From the NCBI RefSeq assembly GCF_016124325.1, contig NZ_WGNY01000016.1, positions 62,001-126,000 of the forward strand: a stretch of 64,000 nucleotides of DNA, in the 5' to 3' direction. The stretch comes from Phenylobacterium sp. GTDB taxonomy: Bacteria > Pseudomonadota > Alphaproteobacteria > Caulobacterales > Caulobacteraceae. The notes below the pieces were generated by a model. The model searched no databases and was not told the origin of the DNA. It saw only the letters and a list, made by a program, of their open reading frames with translations. Shown piece after piece: positions 25,282-34,513 of this stretch. The stretch's first letter is position 1; each line of letters begins with the position of its first letter. Position numbers and translations under genes: made by a program.

Positions 25282-27084
25282 TCAAGACGGGGCGCTCGCG
25301 GCTTCGCGGGCGATGTAGGCTCTCCAGCCGCCCAGCGCGGTGATGTCCTCGGCGCCTTCCAGGGCGCGGGGCTCGGCGACGAAGCCCTTCACCTCGCTGC
25401 CGTCGTCCAGGGCCACGGTGCCGATGGCGAGCGGCGGCGGCACCTCGGCCACGAAGCTTCCGAACGCCTCGGTCGCCAGCTCGTAGACCTCCACCTCGAT
25501 CGCCCCGCCCGACGCGCCCACGTGCGCCAGCGCCGGCTTGGGCGGCGTGGAGTTGGCCATGGCGTACAGGCGATAGACCGGCGCGGTCTTGCAGCGGCGC
25601 ACCAGCCGGGCGTCGCGCGAGGTGAGCTGCCAGTGCAGCGGCATGGCCGCCAGGTGGGCGCCCACGACGGCGAGCTTCACGGTCTGCGGCGCGCCGTCGA
25701 GGTCCAGCGGCGGGGGCTGCGGCATGGGAAGGGCCTCCTCGTAGCGGCGGGCGAGATCCAGCAGCGCCCCGTCGGCCCAGGCCGGACCGATCAGGGTGAC
25801 GCCGAACCCGGTGCGATTGTCGCGGAAACCGGCGGGCAGGGCGATGGCGCTCATGTCCAGCAGGTTCACGAAGTTGGTGTAGCGGCCGAGGTTGGCGTTG
25901 AGCGCCAGGGGCTCGGCCAGCACCTCGCGGATGCGGTAGGTGGTCCCCGTCGTCGGCAGCAGCAGGATGTCGGCGGCGCGCCAGACGGCTTCGGCCTCGC
26001 GAGCCAGGGCGGTCAGCCGGTATTGGCCCTGGAACGCCTCGACGGCGGTGATGCTGAGCCCGCCCTGCAGGATGCCGCGCACGACCGGATGGATCACCTG
26101 CGGCCGGCGGGTCAGCAGGTCGAGCACGGCCGCTGTCCGTTCCGCGACCCAGGGCCCCTGGTAGAGCAGTTCGGCGGCGGCCTGCAGCGGGGTCAGGTCG
26201 ATGGTGACCGGCTCGCCGCCCATGGCGCGCAGGCGCTCCACCGCGGCGGCGAAGAGGCGTGGCGATTCCAGGTCGCCGAACCATTCGAGCTGTTCGGCGG
26301 GGGGCAGGCCGAAGCGGAAGCGGGCGGGAAGGGCGGCGGGCGGTTCGGCGGGCGCGGGGCGCGAATAGGGATCGGCGGGATCGAAGGCGGCCGCCGCGGC
26401 GTCCACCCGCGCGGCGTCGGCCGCGTCCGAGGCGAAGACCGTGACGCAATCCAGCGTGCGGCAGGCGGGGACCAGCCCGCGCGCGCTCCAGCGCCCCTTG
26501 GTGGGCTTCAGGCCCACGAGGTGGTTGAAGGCGGCCGGCACGCGGCCCGAGCCGGCGGTGTCGGTGCCGAGCGCGAAGGCCACGAGGCCGGCGGCCACCG
26601 CCACGGCCGAGCCCGAGCTGGATCCGCCGCTGACGTAGGTGCGGTTGTAGACGGCGCCGCACGCGCCATAGGGGCTGCGCGCGCCCACCAGGCCGGTAGC
26701 GAACTGGTCGAGGTTGGTCTTGCCCACCAGGATCGCGCCGGCGTCGATCAGGCGCTGGACGACCGGGGCGGTCTCGGCCGGCGTGTAGGCGAAGGCCGGG
26801 CACGCCGCCGTGGTCGGCAGCCCGGCCACGTCGAGGTTGTCCTTCACCGCGAAGGGGACGCCGGCCAGCGGCAGGTCCTCGCCGGCGGCGATGCGGGCGT
26901 CCACGGCCTCGGCGGCCGCGAGAAGCCGGTCCCGCTCGACGCGGGTGATCCACACCTGCGGCTGGACGGCCTCGTAGCGGGCCACGCGGTCGAGCACGGT
27001 GGCCGCGACCTCGACGGCGCGGGTCCGGCCGGCCGCGACGGCGGCGGCGATGTCGCTTACGGAAAGGCGATCGAACGCGGTCAT
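25282..27084 (-). CDS. atzF: Allophanate hydrolase (AtzF-type)
   Basis: A 600-residue amidase-signature enzyme with a C-terminal extension. The Ser-Ser-Lys triad is K81 (FAVKDN), a Ser in GGSSSGS at 153-159, and nucleophile S179 (GTDTAGSGR). The C-terminal ~130 residues include KLAVVGAHLAAMPLHWQLT and EVEVYEL, the second-domain pattern of allophanate hydrolases, which convert allophanate to ammonia and CO2. Urea carboxylase and cyanurate-pathway genes are not in view, so a related N-carbamoyl amide from a ring compound is possible. It follows the TBDR by 67 bases containing a hairpin. Confidence 0.87.
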   Translation of the reverse strand: MTAFDRLSVSDIAAAVAAGRTRAVEVAATVLDRVARYEAVQPQVWITRVERDRLLAAAEAVDARIAAGEDLPLAGVPFAVKDNLDVAGLPTTAACPAFAYTPAETAPVVQRLIDAGAILVGKTNLDQFATGLVGARSPYGACGAVYNRTYVSGGSSSGSAVAVAAGLVAFALGTDTAGSGRVPAAFNHLVGLKPTKGRWSARGLVPACRTLDCVTVFASDAADAARVDAAAAAFDPADPYSRPAPAEPPAALPARFRFGLPPAEQLEWFGDLESPRLFAAAVERLRAMGGEPVTIDLTPLQAAAELLYQGPWVAERTAAVLDLLTRRPQVIHPVVRGILQGGLSITAVEAFQGQYRLTALAREAEAVWRAADILLLPTTGTTYRIREVLAEPLALNANLGRYTNFVNLLDMSAIALPAGFRDNRTGFGVTLIGPAWADGALLDLARRYEEALPMPQPPPLDLDGAPQTVKLAVVGAHLAAMPLHWQLTSRDARLVRRCKTAPVYRLYAMANSTPPKPALAHVGASGGAIEVEVYELATEAFGSFVAEVPPPLAIGTVALDDGSEVKGFVAEPRALEGAEDITALGGWRAYIAREAASAPS

Positions 27085-27103
27085 GAGACCATCGGAAACG
27101 ATT

Positions 27104-27138
27104 GCGGGCGGACGGCCTGCGAGAAGCCGTCCGCCCGC
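27104..27138 (-). terminator. Perfect GC hairpin between TBDR and allophanate hydrolase
   Basis: GCGGGCGGACGGC and GCCGTCCGCCCGC pair over 13 bases with a 9-base loop, 14 bases past the TBDR stop. Only a weak T-containing stretch follows on the minus strand. It may terminate part of the transcripts or protect the TBDR message from 3' decay, so that downstream enzymes are made at lower level. Confidence 0.55.
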
Positions 27139-27151
27139 GACGTGACGCGGC

Positions 27152-29470
27152 TTAGAACGAGTAGGCGATCGTACCGATCACCTGCCGCGGGGGGATGTAC
27201 TGACGGCTGGTCTGGCCGATCCCGTACGGGTCGGTGAACTGCGAGTTCACGCCGTCCTTGTCGAACAGGTTGGTGGCCGCCAGCGACAGGCGCAGGTTGC
27301 TGTCGTGCGGGGCGTACTCGACGAAGAGATCGAACACGCCGTACGACTTCACCCGGTCCAGGCTCGGCTGGTTGAACACCCGGGCCCACATCTTGCCGCG
27401 GTAGGTGTACGAGGCGCGGGTGGTGAGTTCGCCGCCCGGCACGTCCCAGCGGTAGCCCGCATAGGCCGACCCCGAAACCCTCGGCATCGCCGGCGGCGTC
27501 TTGCCGTCGATGTCGCGCGCGCTGGCGATCACCAGCGCCCAGCAGGCCGGATTGTAGTAGGCGCCGCCGAAGGCGCAGGGGCTGTCGAACGGCGGGTTGG
27601 ATTCGATGGCGTCGACCACGATCGAGTCGAGCACCTTGTAGGTGCCGTGGACCTTGCCCCTCTCCAGGGCCAGCGATCCGCCCAGTTGCAGGCGGTCGTC
27701 CGGGCTCACGTACTGGACCTCGGCCTCCAGCCCGTAGTCGCGGATCTCCGGAATGGTGGAGATGCCGGCGGCGAACGGGACCGGGTCGGTCTGGATGAAC
27801 TGGAAGTTCTTGTGGTCGTAGTAGAAGGCCGCGAGGTTCACCCGCAGCGTGTTGTCGAGGAAGGTGTTCTTGAGGCCGACCTCGTAGGCGTAGTTCTTCT
27901 CGGCCTTGAACGTCGGCTGGATCACCGCCTGGCCGCTGGACCCGTTGACGCCGCCGGGCTTGTAGCCGCGGGCGAAGCTCACATAGGCCATGTTGTCGGG
28001 CGTGATGTCGTAATCCGCCTCGACCCGCCAGGTCGGCAGGCTGGTCTTGTCGCGGTTGATGGTCGTCGACTTGCCGAAGGCGTTGAAGTTGTAGCTCGTG
28101 TCCTTGAAGAAGTCGTGGTTCATCCGGATGCCGCCGGTGATCCGCAGGTCGTCGCTGATGTGGTAGGTCGCCTGGGCGAAGGCCGAATACGACCGGCGAT
28201 AGACCACCGAGTCGTTGCCGTAGTTGAGGTTGCCGGGCGGATTGGTGCGCACGTCCGCCGGAATCAGCAGGTCGGCCGGCGCCGGGGCGGTCGTGCCGCC
28301 GTATTCCACGATGAACTGGGTGCTCTTCTGGTAGAGCCCGAAGACCCCGATGATCCAGTCGAGCTTGCCGCCCGGCGCGGACAGGATGTCGAACTCCTCG
28401 GTGTAGTTGTCGAGGCCGGTGTTCCACGCGGCGATGTCGTCATAGCGCCCCAGGACGCTGAACGCGCTGCGCGAGCCGTTCTCCTGCTGCACGTGGCGCA
28501 GCCGCTGATAGGCCGTGACCGAGCGGATCGAGAACGCGTCGAAGTCCCACTGAAGGTTCAGGTGGTAGAGCTGGGTCTCGAGCTCGAAGTTGGCGGGGAA
28601 GTCCTGGTAGACCTTCCGCGGGCTGGGCTCGGGATCGATGATGTTCTTCTGGGCGTCGCCGTTCTGGTCCGACTTGTAATACATGCCGGTGAGCGTGGCG
28701 CTGAAGTTGTCGGTCGGCTTCCAGAGCAGCGCGGCCTTGAGGCTGCCGTCGTGGGCGTCGTCCAGCCGCTGGCCGTTCAGGGTGTTCTTGGTGAAGCCGC
28801 GGTGGTCGTACTTCTGGGCCGACAGGCGCAGCGCCATGTCGTCGTTGAGCGGCAGGTTCACCTCCGCGCGGGCGCGGAACAGGCGATAGTTGCCCACGCT
28901 GATGTCGCCGGAGCCGTCCACCACGCCCAGCCGCGGCTGCTTGGTGACGACGTTGATCGCCCCGCCGATCGAGCTTTGCCCGTACAGCGCGCCCTGCGGC
29001 CCGCGCAGGACCTCGATCGACTGGATGTCGAACAGCGTCTGGTTCAGCGAGATGGTGTTGGCGATGTAGACGCCGTCGATGAAGAAGGCGACGCCGGGCG
29101 AGGTCGTCAGGCTGTTCTCGGGCGTTCCCGAGCCGACGCCGCGGACCGTCACGATGTTCTCGAAGCCGGAGGTCTTGGTGATCTCGAGGCTGGGGACGAT
29201 CGCGTTCAGGTCGGTGAAGTTGTTGGCGAACGACTGGTCCAGCAGCTCGCCGGAGACGGCGGTGACCGCGTCTGGCGTGCGTTGGACGTCCATGCCGCGG
29301 CGTTCGGCCGTCACGATGACGGTCTCGAGGCCCACGGGTTCGGCCGACGAGGCGGCCGCATCCGCTGCGGCGTCCGCCGCCCATGCGGTCGAACTCGCAA
29401 GGACGCCGACGGCGAAAATGCAGGTGGAAAGCATGAGATTGCGTTTCATGCGCGCCGAGCGTTCAGTCAT
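27152..29470 (-). CDS. TonB-dependent outer-membrane receptor
   Basis: A 772-residue receptor. It has a signal peptide ending near TAWAAD, TonB-box-like ETVIVTAERR, a plug domain with IEVLRGPQGALYGQSS, and a barrel with a C-terminal Phe (IAYSF). I keep the ATG at 29470 because GAGAGGGG lies just before it; an internal Met at residue 8 also fits the signal peptide. As first gene of the operon TBDR, allophanate hydrolase, Rieske oxygenase, dioxygenase, it probably imports their substrate. Confidence 0.94.
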   Translation of the reverse strand: MTERSARMKRNLMLSTCIFAVGVLASSTAWAADAAADAAASSAEPVGLETVIVTAERRGMDVQRTPDAVTAVSGELLDQSFANNFTDLNAIVPSLEITKTSGFENIVTVRGVGSGTPENSLTTSPGVAFFIDGVYIANTISLNQTLFDIQSIEVLRGPQGALYGQSSIGGAINVVTKQPRLGVVDGSGDISVGNYRLFRARAEVNLPLNDDMALRLSAQKYDHRGFTKNTLNGQRLDDAHDGSLKAALLWKPTDNFSATLTGMYYKSDQNGDAQKNIIDPEPSPRKVYQDFPANFELETQLYHLNLQWDFDAFSIRSVTAYQRLRHVQQENGSRSAFSVLGRYDDIAAWNTGLDNYTEEFDILSAPGGKLDWIIGVFGLYQKSTQFIVEYGGTTAPAPADLLIPADVRTNPPGNLNYGNDSVVYRRSYSAFAQATYHISDDLRITGGIRMNHDFFKDTSYNFNAFGKSTTINRDKTSLPTWRVEADYDITPDNMAYVSFARGYKPGGVNGSSGQAVIQPTFKAEKNYAYEVGLKNTFLDNTLRVNLAAFYYDHKNFQFIQTDPVPFAAGISTIPEIRDYGLEAEVQYVSPDDRLQLGGSLALERGKVHGTYKVLDSIVVDAIESNPPFDSPCAFGGAYYNPACWALVIASARDIDGKTPPAMPRVSGSAYAGYRWDVPGGELTTRASYTYRGKMWARVFNQPSLDRVKSYGVFDLFVEYAPHDSNLRLSLAATNLFDKDGVNSQFTDPYGIGQTSRQYIPPRQVIGTIAYSF

Positions 29471-29868
29471 GGCCCCTCTCTATCTCTATAACTATTGGCC
29501 TTACGCCGACGATATTCTCTCCGAAGAGTTCGGCGCCAACCCGTTCTTCTGCCGCGGCGCTCAAAGAGGCCGACGTGGCGCATTCCGCATAATTCGTGGG
29601 CAGTGCGCCGAATATTGATGCAGAATAATGACAGCTATCTCCACCTTATCAAGGCAAAAATACTCTCGGTATCAGGAATAGATTTGCCGAAATTAGGCAT
29701 GAAAATTCTCGCCATTGATCCTATAAGATCAGTGGCGGTCACAATACATCCTCTCAACGGAAGTGCCGTCTCGTGGAGGATTGAATTGCACACACAGCTC
29801 GGGATTGTGCTTTCCCGAGTCTAATATTCATTTTCGCCGATCTTCGGTTGTCCTTGAGCGGCGAGACT
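29471..29868. other. 398-base lower-GC region between operons, no convincing gene
   Basis: Base composition is visibly poorer in G+C than all neighbours, with AT-rich tracts such as AAAAATACTCTCGG and TCTAATATTCATTTT. It should hold the promoter of the TBDR operon. CTCGGGA/TCCCGAG (about 29799-29820) is a 7-bp hairpin with an 8-base loop, followed on the plus strand by an AT-rich stretch. A short plus-strand frame of about 67 codons (from 29619) lacks an SD and similarity, and is not annotated. Confidence 0.5.
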
Positions 29869-30363
29869 TCAAACGGGCGCTTTCGCCTTGCCCCAGACCT
29901 CGCGCGCCTTCTCGTAGACGCCCTGGTCGTAGGAGTACTCGATCGTGTTTCCGTCAGGGTCCTTCAGGAAACAGATGTAGCCGATCTGCTTCGGCATCTG
30001 CATCGGACCCAGCGCGAGGCACCCGGCGGCCTTGGCCTTGGCCGCCATCTCGTCGACGGCCTCCTTGGTCGGCAGCTCGATGCCGATGTGCGCGAAGGGG
30101 CCCATCGGATGGTGCGGCGCCGGCGCGAACGGGTCGTGGCCTTCATAGAATTGGCCGATGACGAGGATGAACGGGTTCTCGGACGGGGTCGGATCCCCGA
30201 GCCAGGCGTTCTTGCCGTCCTGGTCCTCGCCCTGGGCGAGAAGCCGAAGATGCGTGAACCGCTCGTACCAGGCGATGCTGGCTTCCACGTCCTTCACGGC
30301 GAAGGCGATGTGAGTCCAGGTCGAGCGCCGCGGCCCGATGGCATGTTGAGGTTGGCTCGCCAT
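29869..30363 (-). CDS. VOC (glyoxalase/extradiol-type) family protein
   Basis: A 164-residue single-chain VOC protein. Metal-ligand candidates follow the family order: H18 (WTHIAF), a His in AHIGIELP near 91 and Glu in NTIEYSYDQG near 141. GAGGGG is just upstream of the ATG. The family includes glyoxalase I, methylmalonyl-CoA epimerase and type I extradiol dioxygenases. It lies 120 bases after the flavin reductase on the same strand and may be the last gene of that operon. Reaction not assignable. Confidence 0.83.
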   Translation of the reverse strand: MASQPQHAIGPRRSTWTHIAFAVKDVEASIAWYERFTHLRLLAQGEDQDGKNAWLGDPTPSENPFILVIGQFYEGHDPFAPAPHHPMGPFAHIGIELPTKEAVDEMAAKAKAAGCLALGPMQMPKQIGYICFLKDPDGNTIEYSYDQGVYEKAREVWGKAKAPV

Positions 30364-30483
30364 GTCATCCCCTCACGATGGAAGCCGTTGAAACTGCGAC
30401 GTTAAGCGCCGCTACGGAAACGTGCTTGCCCATAGGCGCACGAATAGTTTGCCGGGGGTGGCCCCGTCCGGTCTGGCCGCGTG

Positions 30484-31002
30484 TCACGGTTCGCTCCTCA
30501 GCTTGGGGAATCGGCCCCGGTGGTAGAGCAGGGGCTGGGCTTCCGGCGTGTGTTCGACCCGCAGGCCGCGGCCCACGACGACGATGTGGTCGCCGGCGAC
30601 GAGGATGTTCTCCACGGCGCAGTCGACGAACACCGGGGCGATATCGAGCCAGGGCGCGCCGCCCGACGCGGCCGTGTAGCCGTAGGCGGCGAAGCGGTCG
30701 GTTTCGGGATCGATCGCGAAGTGCCTAGCCGCCGCCTGGCCGTTCTCCTCGGCCAGGAAGTTCACGCCGAAGACGCCGCTGGCCTCGACGGCCGGGCGGA
30801 TCGGGTTGGCCAGGTCCAGGCAGATCAGGAGCATCGGCGGGTCGAGGGAAACCGAGCAGAACGCGTTGATCGTCGAGCCCACCGGCGCGTCGCCGGCCCA
30901 GCTCGTGACCACGGTGACGCCGGTCGGGAACGCGCCCATGGCCGCGCGCCACTCGGCGGCGGTGGGGACCGGCCGGCTTTCGGAAACTAGATGACGGGCC
31001 AT
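30484..31002 (-). CDS. Flavin reductase domain protein
   Basis: A 172-residue FMN-binding flavin reductase-like protein. PTGVTVVTSW, GSTINAFCSVSLDPPMLLICL and FGVNFLAEENG are standard segments. Such proteins pass reduced flavin to a two-component monooxygenase. The start at 31002 overlaps the end of the amidohydrolase gene by 16 bases; the longer frame is that gene's shadow. No partner flavin monooxygenase is seen in the operon. Confidence 0.87.
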   Translation of the reverse strand: MARHLVSESRPVPTAAEWRAAMGAFPTGVTVVTSWAGDAPVGSTINAFCSVSLDPPMLLICLDLANPIRPAVEASGVFGVNFLAEENGQAAARHFAIDPETDRFAAYGYTAASGGAPWLDIAPVFVDCAVENILVAGDHIVVVGRGLRVEHTPEAQPLLYHRGRFPKLRSEP

Positions 31003-32384
31003 GACGTCCGGTTCGGAAGCTTCGTGCGGGCGATGACGGCGCGGCCGGCCTGGCGCGCGTCGGCCAGGATCCTGTCCTCGTCGAGCAAGGTCGCGCGGCC
31101 GTCCTCCAGCACGCGGACGCCATCGATCCAGACGCTGTGGACGCCGCCGGGCGGCGCGCTGAAGGCGAGCTGCTCGGGCGCGTCGAAGACGGGGCCCCAC
31201 TCGGGCAGCCAGGTGTCGTGCAGGACGAAGTCGGCCTTCTTGCCGGCTTCGAGCGAACCGATGTCGCCGGCCATGCCCATGGCGCGGGCGGCGTTGAGCG
31301 TCGCCATCTCCAGCACGGCGGCGGCGGGCATCAGGTCCTGGTCGCAGCGCGCGTCGCGGAACAGGCTGGCCATCAGGCGGCCCGAGCTGAGGATGTCGGC
31401 GGCCACGCCGTCGGTGCCGAGCATCAGGTTGACGCCGCGGTCCAGCATCTCGGGGAAGAGCCCGATGCGCGAAACGCCGAAGCCGCCCTGCAGCGCCGCG
31501 TGCGGGCAGTGGATCGCCCCGGCGCCGGCGCCGACGAGCAGATCGAGTTCGCTTTCGTCGATGTTGGCGAGGTGGGTCAGCATGACGCTCTCGCCCAGCA
31601 CGCCGATGTCGGCCAGGTGTTCAAGGGGGCGGCGGTTGTATTGGGCCAGGAACCACTCGGGGTCGCCGGCCCGGGGGCTCATGTGGGCGGAGACGCGCAG
31701 GCCCCGCTCGTCGGCCAGCCGCCTCGCGGCGCGCCAGACATCGTCGGAGTTGGTCGAGTGGCCGACCAGGATCGGCCAGGCGGCCAGCCGGGTGTCGCCG
31801 CCCCGGTCGGGATAGCGCTCGACCTCCGACTCCAGGATCGCGATGGCGGCGGCCGAGACCTTGGCCTGGTCGTCGGCGGGGTTGAACGCCCGGCCCTCGA
31901 CCCACTCGCCCACGCGGCCGCGGACGCCGGACTCGTCGAGCCCCTCCATCACCGCGTCGAGGTGGCAGACCGTGCCGGCCTCGACAAAGGTGGTCGTGCC
32001 GTAGCGGATCATGGCCAGGGCCGCGCACTGGGCCGAGAGTTTCTCGTCCTCGGCGGTCTGGGCCTTGAAGATCGGGATCACCCACTTCTGCAGCTTGTCG
32101 CCCCAGTTGTCGTCCGGGCCGCCGCGGGCGAAGCCGCGGGTAAGCGGGTCGCCGGTGATGTGGATGTGCGCGTCGACGAACCCCGGCGTGGCGACGAACC
32201 GGCGGCCGTCCACGACCTCCTTCGCCTGGACCGTCCGGGCGAGCGCCTCGCGCTTGCCGACGGCGACGATGCGGTCGCCGGCGACGGCCAGCGCGCCGTC
32301 CTCGATCACCTGGCGCTCGGCGTTCATGGTGATCAGGGTCGCGCCCGAGATCAGCAGATCGGCGGCGATCGGGGCTTCGGTCAC
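30987..32384 (-). CDS. Amidohydrolase, Atz/Trz-type deaminase or hydrolase
   Basis: A 465-residue TIM-barrel metal-dependent hydrolase. The HxH metal motif is H73-x-H75 (VDAHIHITG), followed by His in SAHMS, His in THLAN and Asp in LGTDGV, the mononuclear layout of atrazine chlorohydrolase, guanine and S-adenosylhomocysteine deaminases. The GTG start at 32384 overlaps the MFS stop as GTGA, which indicates coupled translation. It probably deaminates or hydrolyses a nitrogen heterocycle before or after the HyuAB step. Confidence 0.88.
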   Translation of the reverse strand: MTEAPIAADLLISGATLITMNAERQVIEDGALAVAGDRIVAVGKREALARTVQAKEVVDGRRFVATPGFVDAHIHITGDPLTRGFARGGPDDNWGDKLQKWVIPIFKAQTAEDEKLSAQCAALAMIRYGTTTFVEAGTVCHLDAVMEGLDESGVRGRVGEWVEGRAFNPADDQAKVSAAAIAILESEVERYPDRGGDTRLAAWPILVGHSTNSDDVWRAARRLADERGLRVSAHMSPRAGDPEWFLAQYNRRPLEHLADIGVLGESVMLTHLANIDESELDLLVGAGAGAIHCPHAALQGGFGVSRIGLFPEMLDRGVNLMLGTDGVAADILSSGRLMASLFRDARCDQDLMPAAAVLEMATLNAARAMGMAGDIGSLEAGKKADFVLHDTWLPEWGPVFDAPEQLAFSAPPGGVHSVWIDGVRVLEDGRATLLDEDRILADARQAGRAVIARTKLPNRTSWPVI

Positions 32385-33634
32385 GCGGCGGGCTCCGGCT
32401 GGGCGTCGAGCTCGGACCCGCGGGGCAGCACGGGCGCGCGCATGAACACGGTGGCGATCAGCATGGCGCCGGTGAAGGCGGCGCAGACGAGGAACATGAG
32501 GGTGAAGCTGCCGAGCGTGTCGCGCGCCCAGCCGCCCAGCGCCGGCCCGATGGCCGCCGAGGTGCTGATCAGGCACATGATCGAGAACAGTTCGAGGTTG
32601 GGCTTCTTGCCGAAGTACCGGAGCAGCAGCATCGTCGCCGACAGCAGCGACAGGCCGAAGCCGAGGCCGACGCCCACCACATAGACCATCATCAGGCCCC
32701 AGCTGCGCGCCTCGGCGAGCCCGACCATGCCGGCGGTCAGGGCGACCAGCGACAGGATCATTAGCGTCTTGGCCGAAACCCGTTCGCCGGCCATCCCGCC
32801 CAGCAGCGAGACGCCCGCGCCGAACAGGGCCTCCAGGCTCAGCATGGCGGCCGCGGCCTTGGGGTCGACGCCGCGTTCGGTGAGGTGCTGGACGGCGAAG
32901 CCGTGGGCCACGGTGTTGATCAGCAGGTAGGTCGTGTAGCCGGCGACCACGATGTAGAACTGGCTGGTAGCCAGCGCGTGGCGCACCGTCCAGTCCTTCA
33001 GGCCCTGGATCATCTCGGGCGCGCCGGCCTGCTCGGGCGCGGCGGTGACGTGCTTGGATTCGTCGTGGCGGCCCGGCGTGGTGACGATGGCGAAGATCCC
33101 GGCCGTCAGAGCCAGGCCCACGAAGGCGTACCAGTAGGGGCGCCAGCCGTTGGTCATCTCGTGGATGGCCACATAGAACAGCGGCCCGGCCACCTGGCCC
33201 AGCGCGCCGATGGTGAAATAGGCCCCCAGCGCGGTCGACCGGTTCTTGAAGAGGTCGGTGAGCACATGGGTGCCCGGCACCGTGCTGACCAGCGCGAAGG
33301 ACAGGCCGATCAGCAGGGTGGCGGCGAGATAGAGCCAGACGGTCTGGGTGAGCGCCATGGCGAGGAAGCCCGCCGCCATGGTGATCGTGCCGCAGACCAT
33401 CGAGCCGCGGACGCCGATCTTCCGGATCAGCACGGCGGGCGCGAAGCTCGCCAGCCCGCAGGCCAGCCCCAGGAAGGTGTAGCCCAGCCCGGCCTCCGTC
33501 CAGCTCCAGCCCAGCTCGGTGACCATGGCGGGCAGAACGACGCCGAGCGAACTGAATGTCCCCGCCGAAACGACGAAGAAGATCAGGCTGAGCGCCGCGA
33601 AGGTGAACCAGCGGAGGGGGCTTGTGGGGCTCAC
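32381..33634 (-). CDS. MFS transporter, monocarboxylate-like
   Basis: A 417-residue carrier with about 12 membrane segments. The N-terminus (SLIFFVVSAGTFSSLGVVLPAMV) and LSLEALFGAGVSLLGGMAGER in the second half resemble the oxalate:formate/monocarboxylate porter group. Start is GTG, 7 bases past the VOC gene stop. It is within the IclR-HyuAB operon and is probably the inner-membrane uptake step for its substrate, likely an organic acid. Confidence 0.88.
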   Translation of the reverse strand: MSPTSPLRWFTFAALSLIFFVVSAGTFSSLGVVLPAMVTELGWSWTEAGLGYTFLGLACGLASFAPAVLIRKIGVRGSMVCGTITMAAGFLAMALTQTVWLYLAATLLIGLSFALVSTVPGTHVLTDLFKNRSTALGAYFTIGALGQVAGPLFYVAIHEMTNGWRPYWYAFVGLALTAGIFAIVTTPGRHDESKHVTAAPEQAGAPEMIQGLKDWTVRHALATSQFYIVVAGYTTYLLINTVAHGFAVQHLTERGVDPKAAAAMLSLEALFGAGVSLLGGMAGERVSAKTLMILSLVALTAGMVGLAEARSWGLMMVYVVGVGLGFGLSLLSATMLLLRYFGKKPNLELFSIMCLISTSAAIGPALGGWARDTLGSFTLMFLVCAAFTGAMLIATVFMRAPVLPRGSELDAQPEPAA

Positions 33635-33640
33635 GCGCGT

Positions 33641-34132
33641 CTACTCGCGGGTGTAGTCGGCGGGGATTTGCGGATCGGGTCCGCCCTTCACCCACAGGAT
33701 GATCTCGTTCCCCCACGGATCGCGGAAGGCGTGGTTGAAGCCGTTGAATTCCTTCCAGTAGTGATTTCGCCACAGCTCGGTGGCGCCGCGCGCCAGGGCC
33801 TTGGCCATGATCGCCTCGTGGTCCTGGCCGTCGCCCACCAGGATCCAGATGCGGGCCTTGCGACCTTCGCCGACCAGGGTGCGGGGCTCGACGCCGGCCG
33901 GGTTCGGATGGGGCCGGGCGTTGGCGGCGTCGAAGATGCCGAGGTGCAGGTTGCCGATCTGGCTTTCCGTGCCGTCGGAATTCATGAAGTTGCCGCCGGG
34001 CACCATGCGGTGGAACACGCCCAGCGGGCGGGCGTCGTCCTGCCAGCCAAAGACCTCGGCGTAGAACTTGCCGGCCGCGGCCGGATCATCCGACGCCAGA
34101 TCGACGAAGATGAGGGTGTTGGGCGTCGTCAT
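33641..34132 (-). CDS. VOC family protein
   Basis: A 163-residue VOC-fold protein. The front module is FVDLASDDPAAAGKFYAEVFGW, and the back module ends FRDPWGNEIILWVKGG, with Glu as metal-ligand candidate. GGAGG is upstream of the ATG. It lies 25 bases after the cupin gene. It might be a ring-opening, isomerising or lyase step in the pathway; the reaction is not determined. Confidence 0.83.
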   Translation of the reverse strand: MTTPNTLIFVDLASDDPAAAGKFYAEVFGWQDDARPLGVFHRMVPGGNFMNSDGTESQIGNLHLGIFDAANARPHPNPAGVEPRTLVGEGRKARIWILVGDGQDHEAIMAKALARGATELWRNHYWKEFNGFNHAFRDPWGNEIILWVKGGPDPQIPADYTRE

Positions 34133-34157
34133 CAGGTTCCTCCGGCTCTTGCTTTCT

Positions 34158-34493
34158 TCAGGCCGCGTATTCGGCGCGTTTCGGGGTGAAGACGTCTAGA
34201 TTCAGCACGGGCTCGTCGCCGACCACCACGCCCCAGTGCCGGGCGTTTGGCGGCACCACCAGCAGGCCGCCGGGGCCCAGGCGGGTGACCGTGTCGCCGA
34301 TGTGGAAGTCGATCTGGCCCTGCAGGATGTAGACGATCTGTTCGTTCGGGTGGGCGTGCGGGCGAGGCTCGTGGCCCGGCTGCAGGCGATTGAGCGACAC
34401 GGTCGCCCCGTCGCCCGAGAAGGCCTTGCGTTCGACGCCTTCGCGCACCGGCTCCCAGGGCGTGGCGTTCCAGTCGATGGCGTGGATGTCCAT
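34158..34493 (-). CDS. Cupin-domain protein
   Basis: A 111-residue single-domain cupin. PRPHAHPNEQIVYILQG holds the first metal motif (two His and Glu), and ARHWGVV the second His. AAGGAGG sits 8-9 bases before the ATG. Small cupins of this kind serve as isomerases, dioxygenases or sensors. It sits between hyuB and the VOC gene in the operon. Function not assigned. Confidence 0.85.
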   Translation of the reverse strand: MDIHAIDWNATPWEPVREGVERKAFSGDGATVSLNRLQPGHEPRPHAHPNEQIVYILQGQIDFHIGDTVTRLGPGGLLVVPPNARHWGVVVGDEPVLNLDVFTPKRAEYAA

Positions 34494-34513
34494 GGCGCGC
34501 GCCTCCTTGTTGC

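Noticed and set aside
22938..25343. Plus-strand open frame of about 800 codons opposite the Rieske and dioxygenase genes
   Set aside because: Both opposite genes have intact catalytic motifs; this frame spans two genes and a gap, a sign of a GC shadow.
29495..29824. Small plus-strand frame, or its inner start at 29619 (about 67 codons)
   Set aside because: No SD, no recognisable motif, low G+C at third positions. Reported as a region of interest only.
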